From Macrostomum hystrix (taxonomy: Eukaryota > Platyhelminthes > Macrostomidae): 64,000 nucleotides of DNA. The position numbers and the translations under genes were made by a program. Shown in pieces: positions 1-14,800 of this stretch. Each line of letters starts with the position of its first letter. Position 1 is the stretch's first letter. The notes beneath the pieces are model-generated. The model saw nothing but the letters and a program-made list of their open reading frames with translations. It made no database searches and was not told where the DNA came from. The DNA lies in assembly GCA_950097015.1 (NCBI GenBank), contig CATNEN010000014.1:248001-312000 (forward strand), written 5' to 3'.

Positions 1-239
1 TCCTTGTCGCAACGCTGCCCACTAGGGCCTGCTTAAAAGCTTTCGGTCTACTAGAGAGCAAAAATGGACTAAGTTCATGCCCCGAAGATTAAGTCAATCG
101 CCTGCCAGCCACCCGTTTGAGCCATAGACTGGGAAAGCAGTTGCCCTTGAGTGCAATTTGAAAAACTCAGCATCCTTGGCATGCAAACAATTTTTTACAA
201 TTTTTTTCTGGCATGCAGCCAACATGATCTGGACTATGG
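1..239. other. Left flank of Tc1 element, no gene seen
   Basis: No convincing gene. Positions 115-129 (GTTTGAGCCATAGAC) are an exact inverted match to 1599-1613 inside the 3' end of the neighbouring Tc1 element, although they lie outside its 5' terminal repeat. This may be debris of a related copy. Confidence 0.4.
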
Positions 240-241
240 TA

Positions 242-276
242 CACTCAGCAACATTGAAAAGTTTCCACCCTCGCGC
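242..276 (+). repeat. Left terminal inverted repeat of Tc1 element
   Basis: Thirty-five bases that match the reverse complement of 1652-1686 with very few mismatches; preceded by TA. Confidence 0.9.
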
Positions 277-478
277 AAGTTGTATATTTAGAGTTTCAAA
301 ACTGGTTTTTGTCGCCAGACTTGTGCCATAGACGATTGATGATTTCGTCAACACGCACTTGGGCCATAGAATTCAAAAACTTGGGTCATAGACGCCAGAC
401 AAGTCGAAGGAAACAGTCACATGGAGCAGACAGCAGCATCTTACAGGAGTCTAAAATCCACGTTCGCAACCGAACGCA

Positions 479-1511
479 ATGGTTCGCCAAATGACCGACC
501 TGGAACGAGCGCGCGCCATTGGCATGCTGGACGCTGGGATGTCCATCCGAGCTGTTGCTCGCCAAATTGGGCGGTCACACAGCAATCCGCAAACTGCAGA
601 TCAAGTGCAGAGAAACGGGCAGCGTGGCGCACGCCACGCGCGGCCTGCGGCTCAATATGCGCAGTACAACTAGGAGGGCGGACCGGCGATTGCTGCGAAT
701 GGTAAAGGGAAGCCCCACATTGCCAGCCACCCTGCTACGGCTGATGTGGGCTGAAAGAAGCAGGCGAGGGAATGTCCTGAGCGCCCAAACCATCCGACGA
801 CGATTGCGGGAGTCGGGGCTGCGATCCCGTAAGATGCGCAAACGGTCACGCCTGACCCCAACCCATGTGGCCAGCCGGGAACAATGGGCAATGCAAAGGG
901 TCCACTGGAGGCAGCAGCAGTGGCGGCGAGTGATTTTCACAGATGAGAGCCGCTTTCGATTGTTCCGTGCCGACGGCCGCATTCGCGTGTGGCGCCAGCC
1001 GCGCCAGGAGATGCTGCCGCAGCACGTGCAAAACTCTGAGAGCCAGTCAGCTTCTATTCACGTGTGGGCAGGCATCACAATGCACGCGAAGACGGAGCTC
1101 GTGTTCCTGGATGCGACTGTGACTGCCGAGTCGTACGCCAACCTTCTACAGACGCGCCTGCTGCCCTTCATTGATGCTTCATGTGGTGGCGTGGGGAACT
1201 GCGTCCTCCAAGACGACAACGCCCCACCGCATCGCGCAGCCGCTGTGGCGCATCTGAAGGAGCTGCTGCACCTGCGAACCTTGCGCTGGCCGTCCCGATC
1301 ACCGGACATGAATCCCATAGAGCACGTTTGGGATTACCTGAAGCGCTCGATTCGGCGCGACAATCCGCCGCAAAATGTTGCCCAACTGCGCGAATCACTG
1401 TCTACTGCATGGCAACAACTACCGCAAGATTTTCTGCGACGCCTGGTTCTGGGGATGCCCCGGAGAGTGAGCGCTCTGCTGCACTCACGTGGCTGCTATA
1501 CGCGTTACTGA
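479..1511 (+). pseudogene. Tc1-type DD34E transposase, frameshifted
   Basis: The N-terminal helix-turn-helix starts at 479 (MVRQMTDLERARAIGMLDAG) and continues in that frame to about 581. There roughly two bases are missing from the repeat-binding helix (RQIGRSHS then IRKLQ), and the rest runs in another frame to the stop at 1511. That frame contains the catalytic triad: D in FTDESRF, D in LQDDNAPPH and E in SPDMNPIEHVW. The second D and the E are separated by 34 residues, the Tc1 spacing. No other stop codon interrupts it. Without the frameshift the length would be about 340 residues, normal for the family. It is a dead gene, apparently recently so. Confidence 0.88.
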
Positions 1512-1651
1512 CCCTGTTCTGGGCGAGTTGTCACCCATGCTCGCGTACTTTGTTTCTTTGCTGTTCCTTTGCTTCGGTCGATTCCGGATTATATATTTGT
1601 CTATGGCTCAAACCACGAATATCTCCACAGACCAAAACGTTGCCCCTTCGC

Positions 1652-1686
1652 GCGCTAGGGTGGAAACTTTTCAATGTGGCTGAGTG
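1652..1686 (-). repeat. Right terminal inverted repeat of Tc1 element
   Basis: Partner of 242-276, followed by the TA target duplication. Confidence 0.9.
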
Positions 1687-1688
1687 TA

Positions 1689-5922
<4,234 letters not shown>

Positions 5923-7123
5923 GCCACCTGACTGAACGCTAATTGCCTGCGTGAAGTTGGTGCCAGGCTGACAGTTCTTTTTCATAGTAGATTAGTCTAT
6001 TCTCACAGTTTATTGATGCTGTCATTTTTCGCTGCTCTTTCGAACTTTGAATTTTTGGTATCTTTCGACCTTAGTTATTTTGTCGCTAGTTATAACAAAA
6101 GTCCTGCCTGATTTCCCTAATCAGCGCCCAACCAGTTCATTTGAGAAGTTTTCTAATTGGGATATGAGCTGCAACTCAGCCAGCGGCGGTTTTCGCTACT
6201 GAGCTACTTTTGTGAAACCCTGGAATCGGCTATTCGTAAGCTAGACTTTAACAATCAATCAGTGATTTGAGGCTTGCGACGCAAACGCTGTTTAGTGCTT
6301 ATTAAGCGGCATACATACTATACGCATAACTGTCTTATCTTGCATATAGTATATCTTAATTATTTGTTCTCAGCTTCTCATAATAAAATATAAATACAAC
6401 TCGTATTGGATTAAAATTCTACCAGCTGTACAATCGCTGACTCAGTTTTTCTTCAGTAGATCACCTGCCCCCGCTATTTGAGTTCACTTCCTAGATGGGC
6501 CAGCAGTCTGTACTTTTACGGTATTAGCTTGCCTGATAAGACAGTTAAGAGAAATAAAAAGCCTCCTCTGCTTGGCCGGAGCTATCCAGCTGCTCATTTG
6601 ATGAAGGAATGTCCTTTGAGCGAATTAAATTGTGTTTAATTCAACTGGAACCGACTCGGTCTGTCCGAGTTGCCTTCATTTCAGTAGTCCATTAAGTACA
6701 TTATTTTGTCCTATTCAGAGAAATAAACGAAGTTATCAACTAGTGTAATAAAGGTTTCAGTGTTTGCCATTTCTGGACAAAAATACTACAGTTAGCACAA
6801 TATTTATCCAATACAATTTACTGTATTTACTGCAGTTTTGTAGTTAGTAAATATTCTGTATTAAAGTATGTATATTTAGTTAGAAAAAATATTGCTCTAG
6901 TACTTCTTACTTAGCTCTGTTTGTTTATCGATCTGCGAAATCTTGACATTATTTAAAACCTGTCTAAAAGAAATATTTAATACACCTGAACATCTGGCAC
7001 ATGCTTTGGCATAAGCTAGGTTGTGCTTTTTAAATGAGCTCTAAAACAGTTCAGGATTTAGAATCAGGCTTGTTCACACTGGCTTGTTCAAGTGGTTTCT
7101 GAATCTCAAGTACGAGCGCATAA
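5923..7123. other. DLD 3'UTR and intergenic spacer
   Basis: No gene seen. AT-rich toward the right. It contains the likely DLD polyadenylation signal at 6382-6387; the convergent FN2-domain gene ends at 7124. Confidence 0.6.
6382..6387 (+). promoter_or_regulatory. AATAAA polyadenylation signal, probable DLD
   Basis: Canonical hexamer 460 bases past the DLD stop. Further AATAAA matches near 6553 and 6720 are alternatives. Confidence 0.45.
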
Positions 7124-9124
7124 TCATCTTTTCATAAGCCGGCCGCGCCCACTCCCAGGTACCTCTCCTCCGATCTGGGAGGTCGTGGTGGCCGAGGCGA
7201 GTGCTGCCGCAGCTCTGCTGTGCTGCTCGCTGCTTGCGTCATCGCCCGTGTCGCCCTCGTCTTCCTCCTCGATCTCTTCGTCACCAGCTTCCTCATCCTC
7301 CTCATCTACAGTTAGGTGATAAAAATGTCCAGGAAACCTCTTGGCGCTCTCCGCCTGCCTGGTGGCCGATGCAGCCTCCGCCTCGGCAGCCGGGTCACTG
7401 GCAGGTGGCTGCACCCGGCGTAGCGCCAGGCAGTTCATTTGTGGCATCTCAGGCAGGGACGTGCTAGGGCTGTTTTCACTGCTGGCTTTGCGGCTTGAGC
7501 AGCAGTGAAAGATGTACAACAGGACGCCCATGATGGTCACTGCGACTGTTAGCAGAATCATCGTGCCGATCTCTAGCGGCCGCAGCGACTCCTGATTGGC
7601 AGCGCGCTGCGTTATTTTGGATGGGTTCCAGTATTACCAACGGGCCTAGTTTTCTACTTCACACGAGTTCGTTTGAGCTTTATATTTTTCAATGAATCGT
7701 ACACTAGACTTTCGCTGCTTTTGGATTATTGCTGCCTCTCATTTTTCAGAGAAACCTGGTCGTCACAAAAATTGTCTTACCTATTTCTGTCAGGTTCATT
7801 TTTACTTCTTACATGATTGAGATTCCGCTGCTCCATCTGCATCTGTTGGAGGGTTTTGTTCAGGGCTGCCAGACGCTGGTCCAGAGCATTGATTGCAGCA
7901 GATTTGTTGTTGCTGTGGGCTGAGGATTTAGAGCGTTACTGGGTTGCGTATCTGTTCTGTGTAACCAAATATTTGGTGACACATGCCGCCAGCTCATTCC
8001 CATTGTGCGAGCCACTAAAGCTGCAAGCCGCCAGCTCATTCCCATTGTGCGAGCCACTAAAGCTGCAAGCCGCCAGCTCATTCCCATTGTGCGAGCCACT
8101 AAAGCTGCAAGCCGCCAGCTCATTCCCATTGTGCGAGCCACTAAAGCTGCAAGCCGCCAGCTCATTCCCATTGTGCGAGCCACTAAAGCTGCAAGCCGCC
8201 AGCTCATTCCCATTGTGCGAGCCACTAAAGCTGCAAGCCGCCAGCTCATTCCCATTGTGCGAGCCACTAAAGCTGCAAGCCGCCAGCTCATTCCCATTGT
8301 GCGAGCCACTAAAGCTGCAAGCCGCCAGCTCATTCCCATTGTGCGAGCCACTAAAGCTGCAACCCTCCAGCTCATTCTGAAAACTTACCAATTGCAATCT
8401 GATTGGCAGCCGAGAGCTGCGCTACTGACTTGGCCACATTGTCAATGGTGTTCTGCTCCATAGCCAACTTAGCCTTCTCTTTGCTGACCTCATCCACTGC
8501 GCTCTTAATGCTGTCAAGGACTTCCTTGGGCACCTCCGGCCCACAGACTGTCCAGCGGCCCTTGTAGACCCGGTCCAGCGAGCACCAGAGCACATGGTAG
8601 GCGTTTCTGGTACAGTAAGAGTACTCGGTACCGTTGTACAGGAACGGGAAGTAGCAGTCCGATTCTGAGGCAAGGTCAGATTTATGATGCGACTCACGTC
8701 AATTTTTCTATAAAAAAACTCCCTTGAATTAGGGCTCACGGTAGAAAAACCATACATATTTTACCATAACAAACTTGACAACCTCTCTATAGTTCTCTAT
8801 ATCGTACATATTGTGTGTCATGTACGCAATGACCAGCTAAGTCTAGCTAAGCGATTAACGATATCCCTTGTTTTGAGCATGAGTTCCAAGAGCCTGTCTC
8901 TCTGGATCTTCACGCTTTCCGAGTCTCGATAATCTAATGAGCAATTGAGCTAATGAGCTTCATTGTTATTGTAATCTCTCAATGACATTATTATTAACTT
9001 ATTGTGAATTATCAGTTATTAGCTATTATCACAGTTTGTCATGCTCACTTGAGTAGGCGGCAACCGACGCACTGTACAGGCACAGAGCGGCAACTAGCAG
9101 CCGGGGCAGCGAACCCGGGGTCAT
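7124..9124 (-). CDS. FN2-domain, coiled-coil, single-TM protein with acidic tail
   Basis: Four exons on -: 9124-9049, 8664-8389, 7919-7813, 7606-7124; phases close and give 313 residues. Residues 1-23 are a signal peptide (MTPGSLPRLLVAALCLYSAS). Residues about 29-67 form a fibronectin type II module: CYFPFLYNGTEYSYC then eight residues to WC and WTVC, matching the four-cysteine FN2 spacing closely. Residues about 70-150 are heptad-rich (DQRLAALNKTLQQMQMEQRN) and probably a coiled coil with N-glycosylation sequons. One TM helix at about 169-190 (MILLTVAVTIMGVLLYIFHC) is followed by a cysteine pair and a long Ser/Glu/Asp-rich cytoplasmic tail. FN2 modules usually bind collagen or glycans, so an extracellular ligand is likely, but I do not recognise this architecture. 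Intron 2 holds a 42-bp minisatellite. Confidence 0.8.
7985..8370 (-). repeat. 42-bp minisatellite, 9 copies, intron 2 of FN2 gene
   Basis: Near-perfect 42-bp units (on +, GCCGCCAGCTCATTCCCATT plus 22 more). The array begins about 12 nt inside the intron's donor end. It gives spurious ORFs on both strands. Confidence 0.97.
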
Positions 9125-9462
9125 TTACTACTGCCAGTAAGGTGAGTGCCCTGATGACGTCACAGAAGCTACCATGGGCCAAGGTGGAAATTTCGCTGCC
9201 TGGAAATGCGTTGGTGCTCTATTCTGGATTCTCTGCAGACCGACTGGTCCTGGCACGTTGTCGGAACGATTCTGGAATACAATCGATGTTCAAAACTTGA
9301 GCTGATTGCTCAGACAGAATGCTCATTTTCTCCAGAGCTCCTAGGGACTACATCTATGCTAAATCGAAATATTTCTCGCTGGTTTGGGCTTGTCAAAAAT
9401 AATAGCTATTATCCAGCGATGATTTTCCCGTCATCAGTTACTGATCTATTTATCTACAACTG

Positions 9463-9743
9463 TCAGTCAAGTAAAATAGACAACATTGATCGTCTTATGT
9501 GTCTTGGCACTCGTTCTCCCAGTCTCGAATAGACTTGGCCCATTGCCCACTTATATCGTTCTGCATGGGCTCTTTCTGACTGCAATAAGGATTGCATCAG
9601 GAACAGAGATGAACTCCAATTAGCCCATCCAAGCTGAGCTGAGATACTCATGCTTGTTGAATTGCACTTACCACTGTATTGTAAAAATGCGACTCGCTGC
9701 AACTGATCTTGGCTTTTGAACTCGGACTTTCTGACGCGTTGCT
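9463..9743 (-). CDS. 3' part of an unrecognised small gene (two exons)
   Basis: Two exons on -: 9743-9672, with acceptor TTTCTTACAG and donor GTAAGT, and 9575-9463 ending in a stop. The join is in phase and reads QRVRKSEFKSQDQLQRVAFL..., then ERAHAERYKWAMGQVYSRLG... The peptide is basic and helical, without a signal or TM segment. I do not recognise it. The first coding exon was not found; an open stretch on - at 9800-10063 lies in the right place but gives no in-phase join. Good splice sites on both sides argue for a real gene. Confidence 0.45.
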
Positions 9744-11862
9744 CTGTAAGAAATACTAAGCGAAAGCTTTTGACTGTATACGATTTGATAAAGCCAAGCT
9801 TAAAGCACGCGGAGCGAAAAATACTGCTGCAGAGAAGGCGTTAGTCCGTCAGCTGCTGAGCGGCCCTCAATGGGACAATTAGCAGGCAGCGGCGCATCGA
9901 CCAGGCTGCACTGCATAGCAGGAGGCAGGTCAGCTCTGGCTTCTGTGTTCAAATCGATCTGTGCTGAGGCCCTTCTTGTGTCCTGCTTTGAGCCTATTGC
10001 GCTGTACATAAGAAGCCGTGCGTGGATGTTGATTTCTGTCCAGAGCAAACTCACACGAATCATTTAACTTAGTAATAACAAATTAACTATTGCAGCAGTT
10101 AACTTCGGTGTCCAAACTCACATTTTTCTCTAGCAAGAGGAATGTTACTAGCAAAAGAAAGTTAAGAAAGAAAAGAAAGAAACTTAAAACTGAAAGATAT
10201 TAACTTAATATTAAATTAAATTATTAAGTGAGCCTGTTTGATGTGTGCTTAAGTGGTAAGTTGCTTATGTGGCTGTAGTTGACAATGCTGCTTTCATTGT
10301 GTTTGATGGGTTGACAGGTAATCTATTGGGTTGTCAACATCCTTTTTAAAGTTAAAAGGGATGCTACTTGTCGTCATGACGTCAGTTTTCGTTTGCACAT
10401 CAGTGCCAAGCTGCGTATTGGAGCTGAGTTGCGCTGGCGACCGTGCTGTCCCTATATGAAACCTCTTCGTATAGATTCAGCAGAGCAGCGCAGAGCAGAC
10501 AAGTCAATGCAATGTTAGCGAATGGTTATGTTCATGTACCTTTTATTTTGAATTTGTTTGAAGCAAACATCGTAAATATGCAAACTGACCTACTTATGGA
10601 TGTCAGTAGTGTAAATGGCATATTACCTATAATTTACAATTCAATGTACTAGTACTGAATGAATTGGCCGTATATTTTATGAGCAGGGATAAGGTGATTC
10701 ATGAAGTCATAATAATGGAGTTATTGAGACTTAGTCGTAAGTCAAAACTGACAGAGGAAGCCCAATTTTTTGTTGCAGCCTCTGGTGGCCTCCTGCCCTT
10801 CTAAGCTGCCGATTGAAGGAAACGCAACTCTGTCACCCGCCGGGCACAGCGGGTGAACATCCTGGCTCTCATTGCACCCTCAACCGAGGGGCTGCCGCCC
10901 CAAGGCTTAGCGCGACGTCCGCGGTGCGGCCCGCCGCAGATGAAAGAGCTTGCCAAGCAAAGGCCCAAGCAAAGCAGACGAGAGCGCCAGGTTCGAGAAC
11001 TGCGAACCAGGCTCAAATAGCAAGGACGTGGCCGCGCTGTGCAGAGGCCGTGTCTGCCAAGGCCCCGCGCCCATGGCAGTGGCGGCAACGGCTGGCAGAG
11101 CAGTCACACTCGAGAAGGGCCCGGGGCCCATGGATGGGACAGCGTTAAGTAGCGCGGGGACCACACTAAAAAGCTACGCCAGCATTGAGCTTAGTTAAGC
11201 TACGACTGCTGAGCAGCCAGCAGTCATCATCATCGACTCACCGCCGAACAACAACGGGTAAAAGGGCTCCCCTGGGAGATCTCAGCGCTGGCTGAGATCC
11301 TCTGACACATTGCAATCTTTACACTGCATTAGTTTGAATTCAGTCTATTGTTACTGGGTCGTTTACCTTTCGTCCGTCAATTAGGATTATAAATCATCAG
11401 AGTGCAGCAAGAAATCTGCATTCATTTTGGAAAATATTCTCTGAAGATATGCTGCGATGAAAAAAAACTGCGCCAAAACTGCATGTACCTAGTTAAGTCC
11501 TACCTGCAGTGAAGTTGAAGAGCGCACATGTTTGTATTGTTGAGCGAGCTATTTTGAGAGAAACATCCATGCGACTCAAACAAACTGGAAACTGGAAACC
11601 GACTTTATACCATTCACCTGACCCACTTTTTAAATAAGGGGCATAAAAGAGCAATAATTTGGAATGCCTGTGCAGAAAAGTGCATCTAAAGTTCTAGGTG
11701 CAGAAAGCTACTTCTAGTTTTGCAGGGCATTTCCTGCGTTCCGGTGTATTTCTTGATTGTCTCTCCATCGTGGGACTGAGTTCTGAGCTAGTTGAGTCTT
11801 TCAGAACCTTTGTGTTTTTTTCATTTGCAAAGCAAGTTCAGCGCAAGTCGTTTATGCATTGC
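9744..11862. other. Spacer between small gene and GABA-B receptor gene
   Basis: No gene model could be supported. A GC-rich block at about 10800-11270 differs from its AT-rich surroundings and may be a fragment of a retroelement 5' region; no protein motif was found in it. Confidence 0.4.
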
Positions 11863-14800
11863 TCAATGCATCTCGGCAGTGTGGGAGTCAACAGTGTTGG
11901 CGCTGGAGGTCTGGCGGTCGACTGTCTCCAGAACCTCCTGGGCTTCCACTCGGTTAGGCCCCAGACGCAGAATAGTGTGCAGCTGCAAAGCGTGAGGAGG
12001 GGGTGGGTGTGAGATGCAGCGAATCAGTCGGGAAGCGAACTGAGTTAGGACTCGGACTACGAAGCCTTAGTATTTGAAATGAAATAATAGTAATGATTGC
12101 AGGAGGGCTGCGTGCAATGGCACATCTTTTCGGGACACATGACCAGCAGCTAACGATGAGGCAATCTGTCCATTTTGCTGACTCCTGAGCACACACGCAC
12201 ACGAATACCTTATGCAGGCATACTTCACACAGGTGAGTACATATGCCCTAACTTTCTCACCGTCAGGCACTGTACCACTTTCACTGTGCCTTGAAGGGCC
12301 CTTAAGGGCGTAAACTGCACGACAAGCCCCCAAGCCTTCTCTCCGCGGGTGCAGCCCAAATGTATGTGGCCTCGCCGTGGAATCGCGTAAAATGCTCTTC
12401 CACTCAGCCCCTCCAACTTTAGTGGTGAGTGTTCCTTGATCATTTTTACTCATGGGGAGCTAATGCAGGGTGAGCGCACCTTTGTGCCGAACACCAGACC
12501 TAGAGTAATGGTGGCGCAGCCACAGATGCAGATAGCGATAAGGAGAAGCCGCAGTTCATAGCTGGAGTCTGGCAGCACGAAGGCCACGACTGCCCCGATA
12601 AGCGCCAGGACTGTGGTGTTGTACACGCAGATTCCGATCTTCTTCGAGTCGTTTACGGCCTCAACCTGCACTGAGCGTGTTTCCCACGCGAAAACAATGG
12701 CCGCGAGCAGAAGAATGCCTGCATGATGCACATATGAGGCTGGTTATGAGAACTAATGAGCAAAGTTGATCAGCCACATGAGCAATGAATAATTACGCTC
12801 ATGTTTTCTCAGATCTGCAGTGAGTGCAGGTGTTCATACTAACTGAGGCAGTTAGAAACTTAATAACTGGCTCTTATGCTTCCCACCCGCTGCTTGTTGT
12901 TACTGACAATACTTTGCTTTAAGTCTCCTATCCCTACAATGAAATTCAATGTTGTGAAGCCGCCAATATCTGCTAAAGATGCTATGAAAAACTCTGCTGC
13001 AATATTTCCACGGTGTGATATATTATGTTTATGAAATTTTGGCTTGTAAAGTAAAGTGATTGTTTGGTTTTCGAAGTTCTCAAACTTCAGCATTGTAAAC
13101 TATCAATTGTATATAAATCATTGTGAAATTTCAACGTGGTGACATTTCGGGATTTTGAAAGCGCCCCTTTCACTCATGTGCCAAGCCGAGTTGCAAGGCT
13201 TGACGAGCGATCCGCAACGCCAATGGCTAACAGCATTAACCTCTGTGACCTCTGTCCACCTGTCCTTGCGTGCATGGCTTTTGGCAAGTTTCGACTGTCA
13301 CATTTCGTCTTTTCTGCTAGCTGCGAAATAATCCTAAAAACTGTTTATCGATCAGAATAAATTAATTACTGAGGCACGAACCTTTGGTTCCGAGTTCAGC
13401 ACCCAGCCAGGTCGCTGGATTGCGGCTGACGCACTGCTGGAGCCTGTTCCTCAGAGTAGAGCCGTCATATCTCTCCTGAGTTAGAAGACCAGGTGCCATA
13501 ATGCAATAATGATCCCTAGAATCTGCGCTAATTTGGACAGCTGAGTTTAACATCTGAACCTCCGTTCTTTTTTTAGATTTAAAATTGAAGTCTGTAAATT
13601 TAGTGATTTGTGCGGCATTTATCAATTGTAAATCGCACCTCAACCAGAAATTCGATGGTTTGTAGTTTTATTGGATCGAGGCCGGCCCAAAGACCTAGCA
13701 GAATAATATCCACCAGCATTACGATGCCAATAAAGAGCCCCAGGTAATGAAGCTTGACCGGCTAAAAGTCAAAAAGTACAAATTATTTATATTTTTAGTA
13801 TAGTTTTCAGGAAGCTGTCAGTTGAGCTAGTTTAATCTCACCACACTGCGCAGCTTGACGTTGGTGAAGATCCGATGCACCCACCAGGTCTTGGCCAGCA
13901 TGGCGCCGAAGGCGGTGGAGTAGCCGAGCGTCAGCAGAGCCGTCTGGGCCCAGCACCTGAAAGTGCTCACTGGCCAGTAGGAGTTAACGGCCATCACTAT
14001 GCAGGACGCATAGCACATGAGGCAACCAGCGCCGATCACATTGTTCACCAAAGGACTGCTCATCTTGATGAGGCGCAGCTCCCTGAAGTGAAAATTGACT
14101 GCCACCGCCGCCACGGACAGCGCGATGCCTATCGAAGATACCGAGATGACGGAGACAGCAGCCGGCATGCTGAGTGTCAAATTGCTGGTGACAACTTCCG
14201 GAACGTCCATCGGAGGTTGTCCACCTGATTTATTTTGTCGGCGTCAAAACAGGTAATTGTGAGTCCTATTTTCAAGCAAGTCAAAGCAGGAAATGTTTAG
14301 AAAGGTACTAGTTTTAGATCGTTCTTTAGTGCTGTATCGAACATACCTGCATAAAGTAGCATATTATTTAATATAATTCGCACATTTCATTAACTACAGC
14401 TCGCGCATTGCTGGTCTTACCAACGAACCAAAAATTTGTTAGCCACGTGATGTTGTTGTAGGCAGGGTCATACATCGCCACGAGGTTTCTTTTTAGACCT
14501 GGATGTCCAATGGTAAGAATTTCCAACTTAAATTTCCGAGTGCAATACTAGCACATTTTGTAGAGTTAATAGTACATTCTGTATGATGCGATATACATTC
14601 ATTCTCACCTCGTAGCTGGTAGAAGCGAATGATGGACAGTCTGTCTCCTCTGTCATCGAACCTCACTCGGCCCTTAAATCATTCGTAGACTAAGAATTTT
14701 AATTCATGGACTCTGGGAACCATACGATTGCAGCCAACTGAAAAGCCTTGCAGAATTGACTTTGCCACCACCACCGCCAATTTAAAGCTTTGCTTACCGA

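Larger units (their letters stand above)
240..1688 (+). mobile_element. Tc1/mariner-family DNA transposon, inactive copy
   Basis: A complete but decayed Tc1-like transposon of about 1.45 kb. Imperfect 35-bp terminal inverted repeats (242-276 and 1652-1686) begin CACTCAGC and are flanked on both sides by TA (240-241 and 1687-1688), the target duplication made by Tc1/mariner transposases. Between them is one transposase reading region in the + direction. The subterminal part carries short direct repeats of the form CTTGnGnCATAGA near 323, 358 and 379 and an inverted relative at 1599-1613, resembling the internal binding sites of the IR/DR group. The ORF is frameshifted, so the copy cannot encode a working transposase. 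Confidence 0.9.

Noticed and set aside
7817-8463. Several overlapping ORFs on both strands
   Set aside because: Shadows of the 42-bp minisatellite in the FN2 gene intron.
9800-10063. - strand ORF as first exon of the small gene at 9463-9743
   Set aside because: Right position, but no donor gives the phase needed by acceptor 9744-9745.
10801-11200. Overlapping GC-rich ORFs on both strands
   Set aside because: No motif, no splice pair in phase, both strands equally open; described only as a GC-rich block.
12067-12453. Reading after TM7 exon of GABBR2 (intron 13) as coding
   Set aside because: The exon at 11982-11863 joins in phase and resembles the start of the subunit 2 tail (KLHTILR); the intermediate frame has no similarity.
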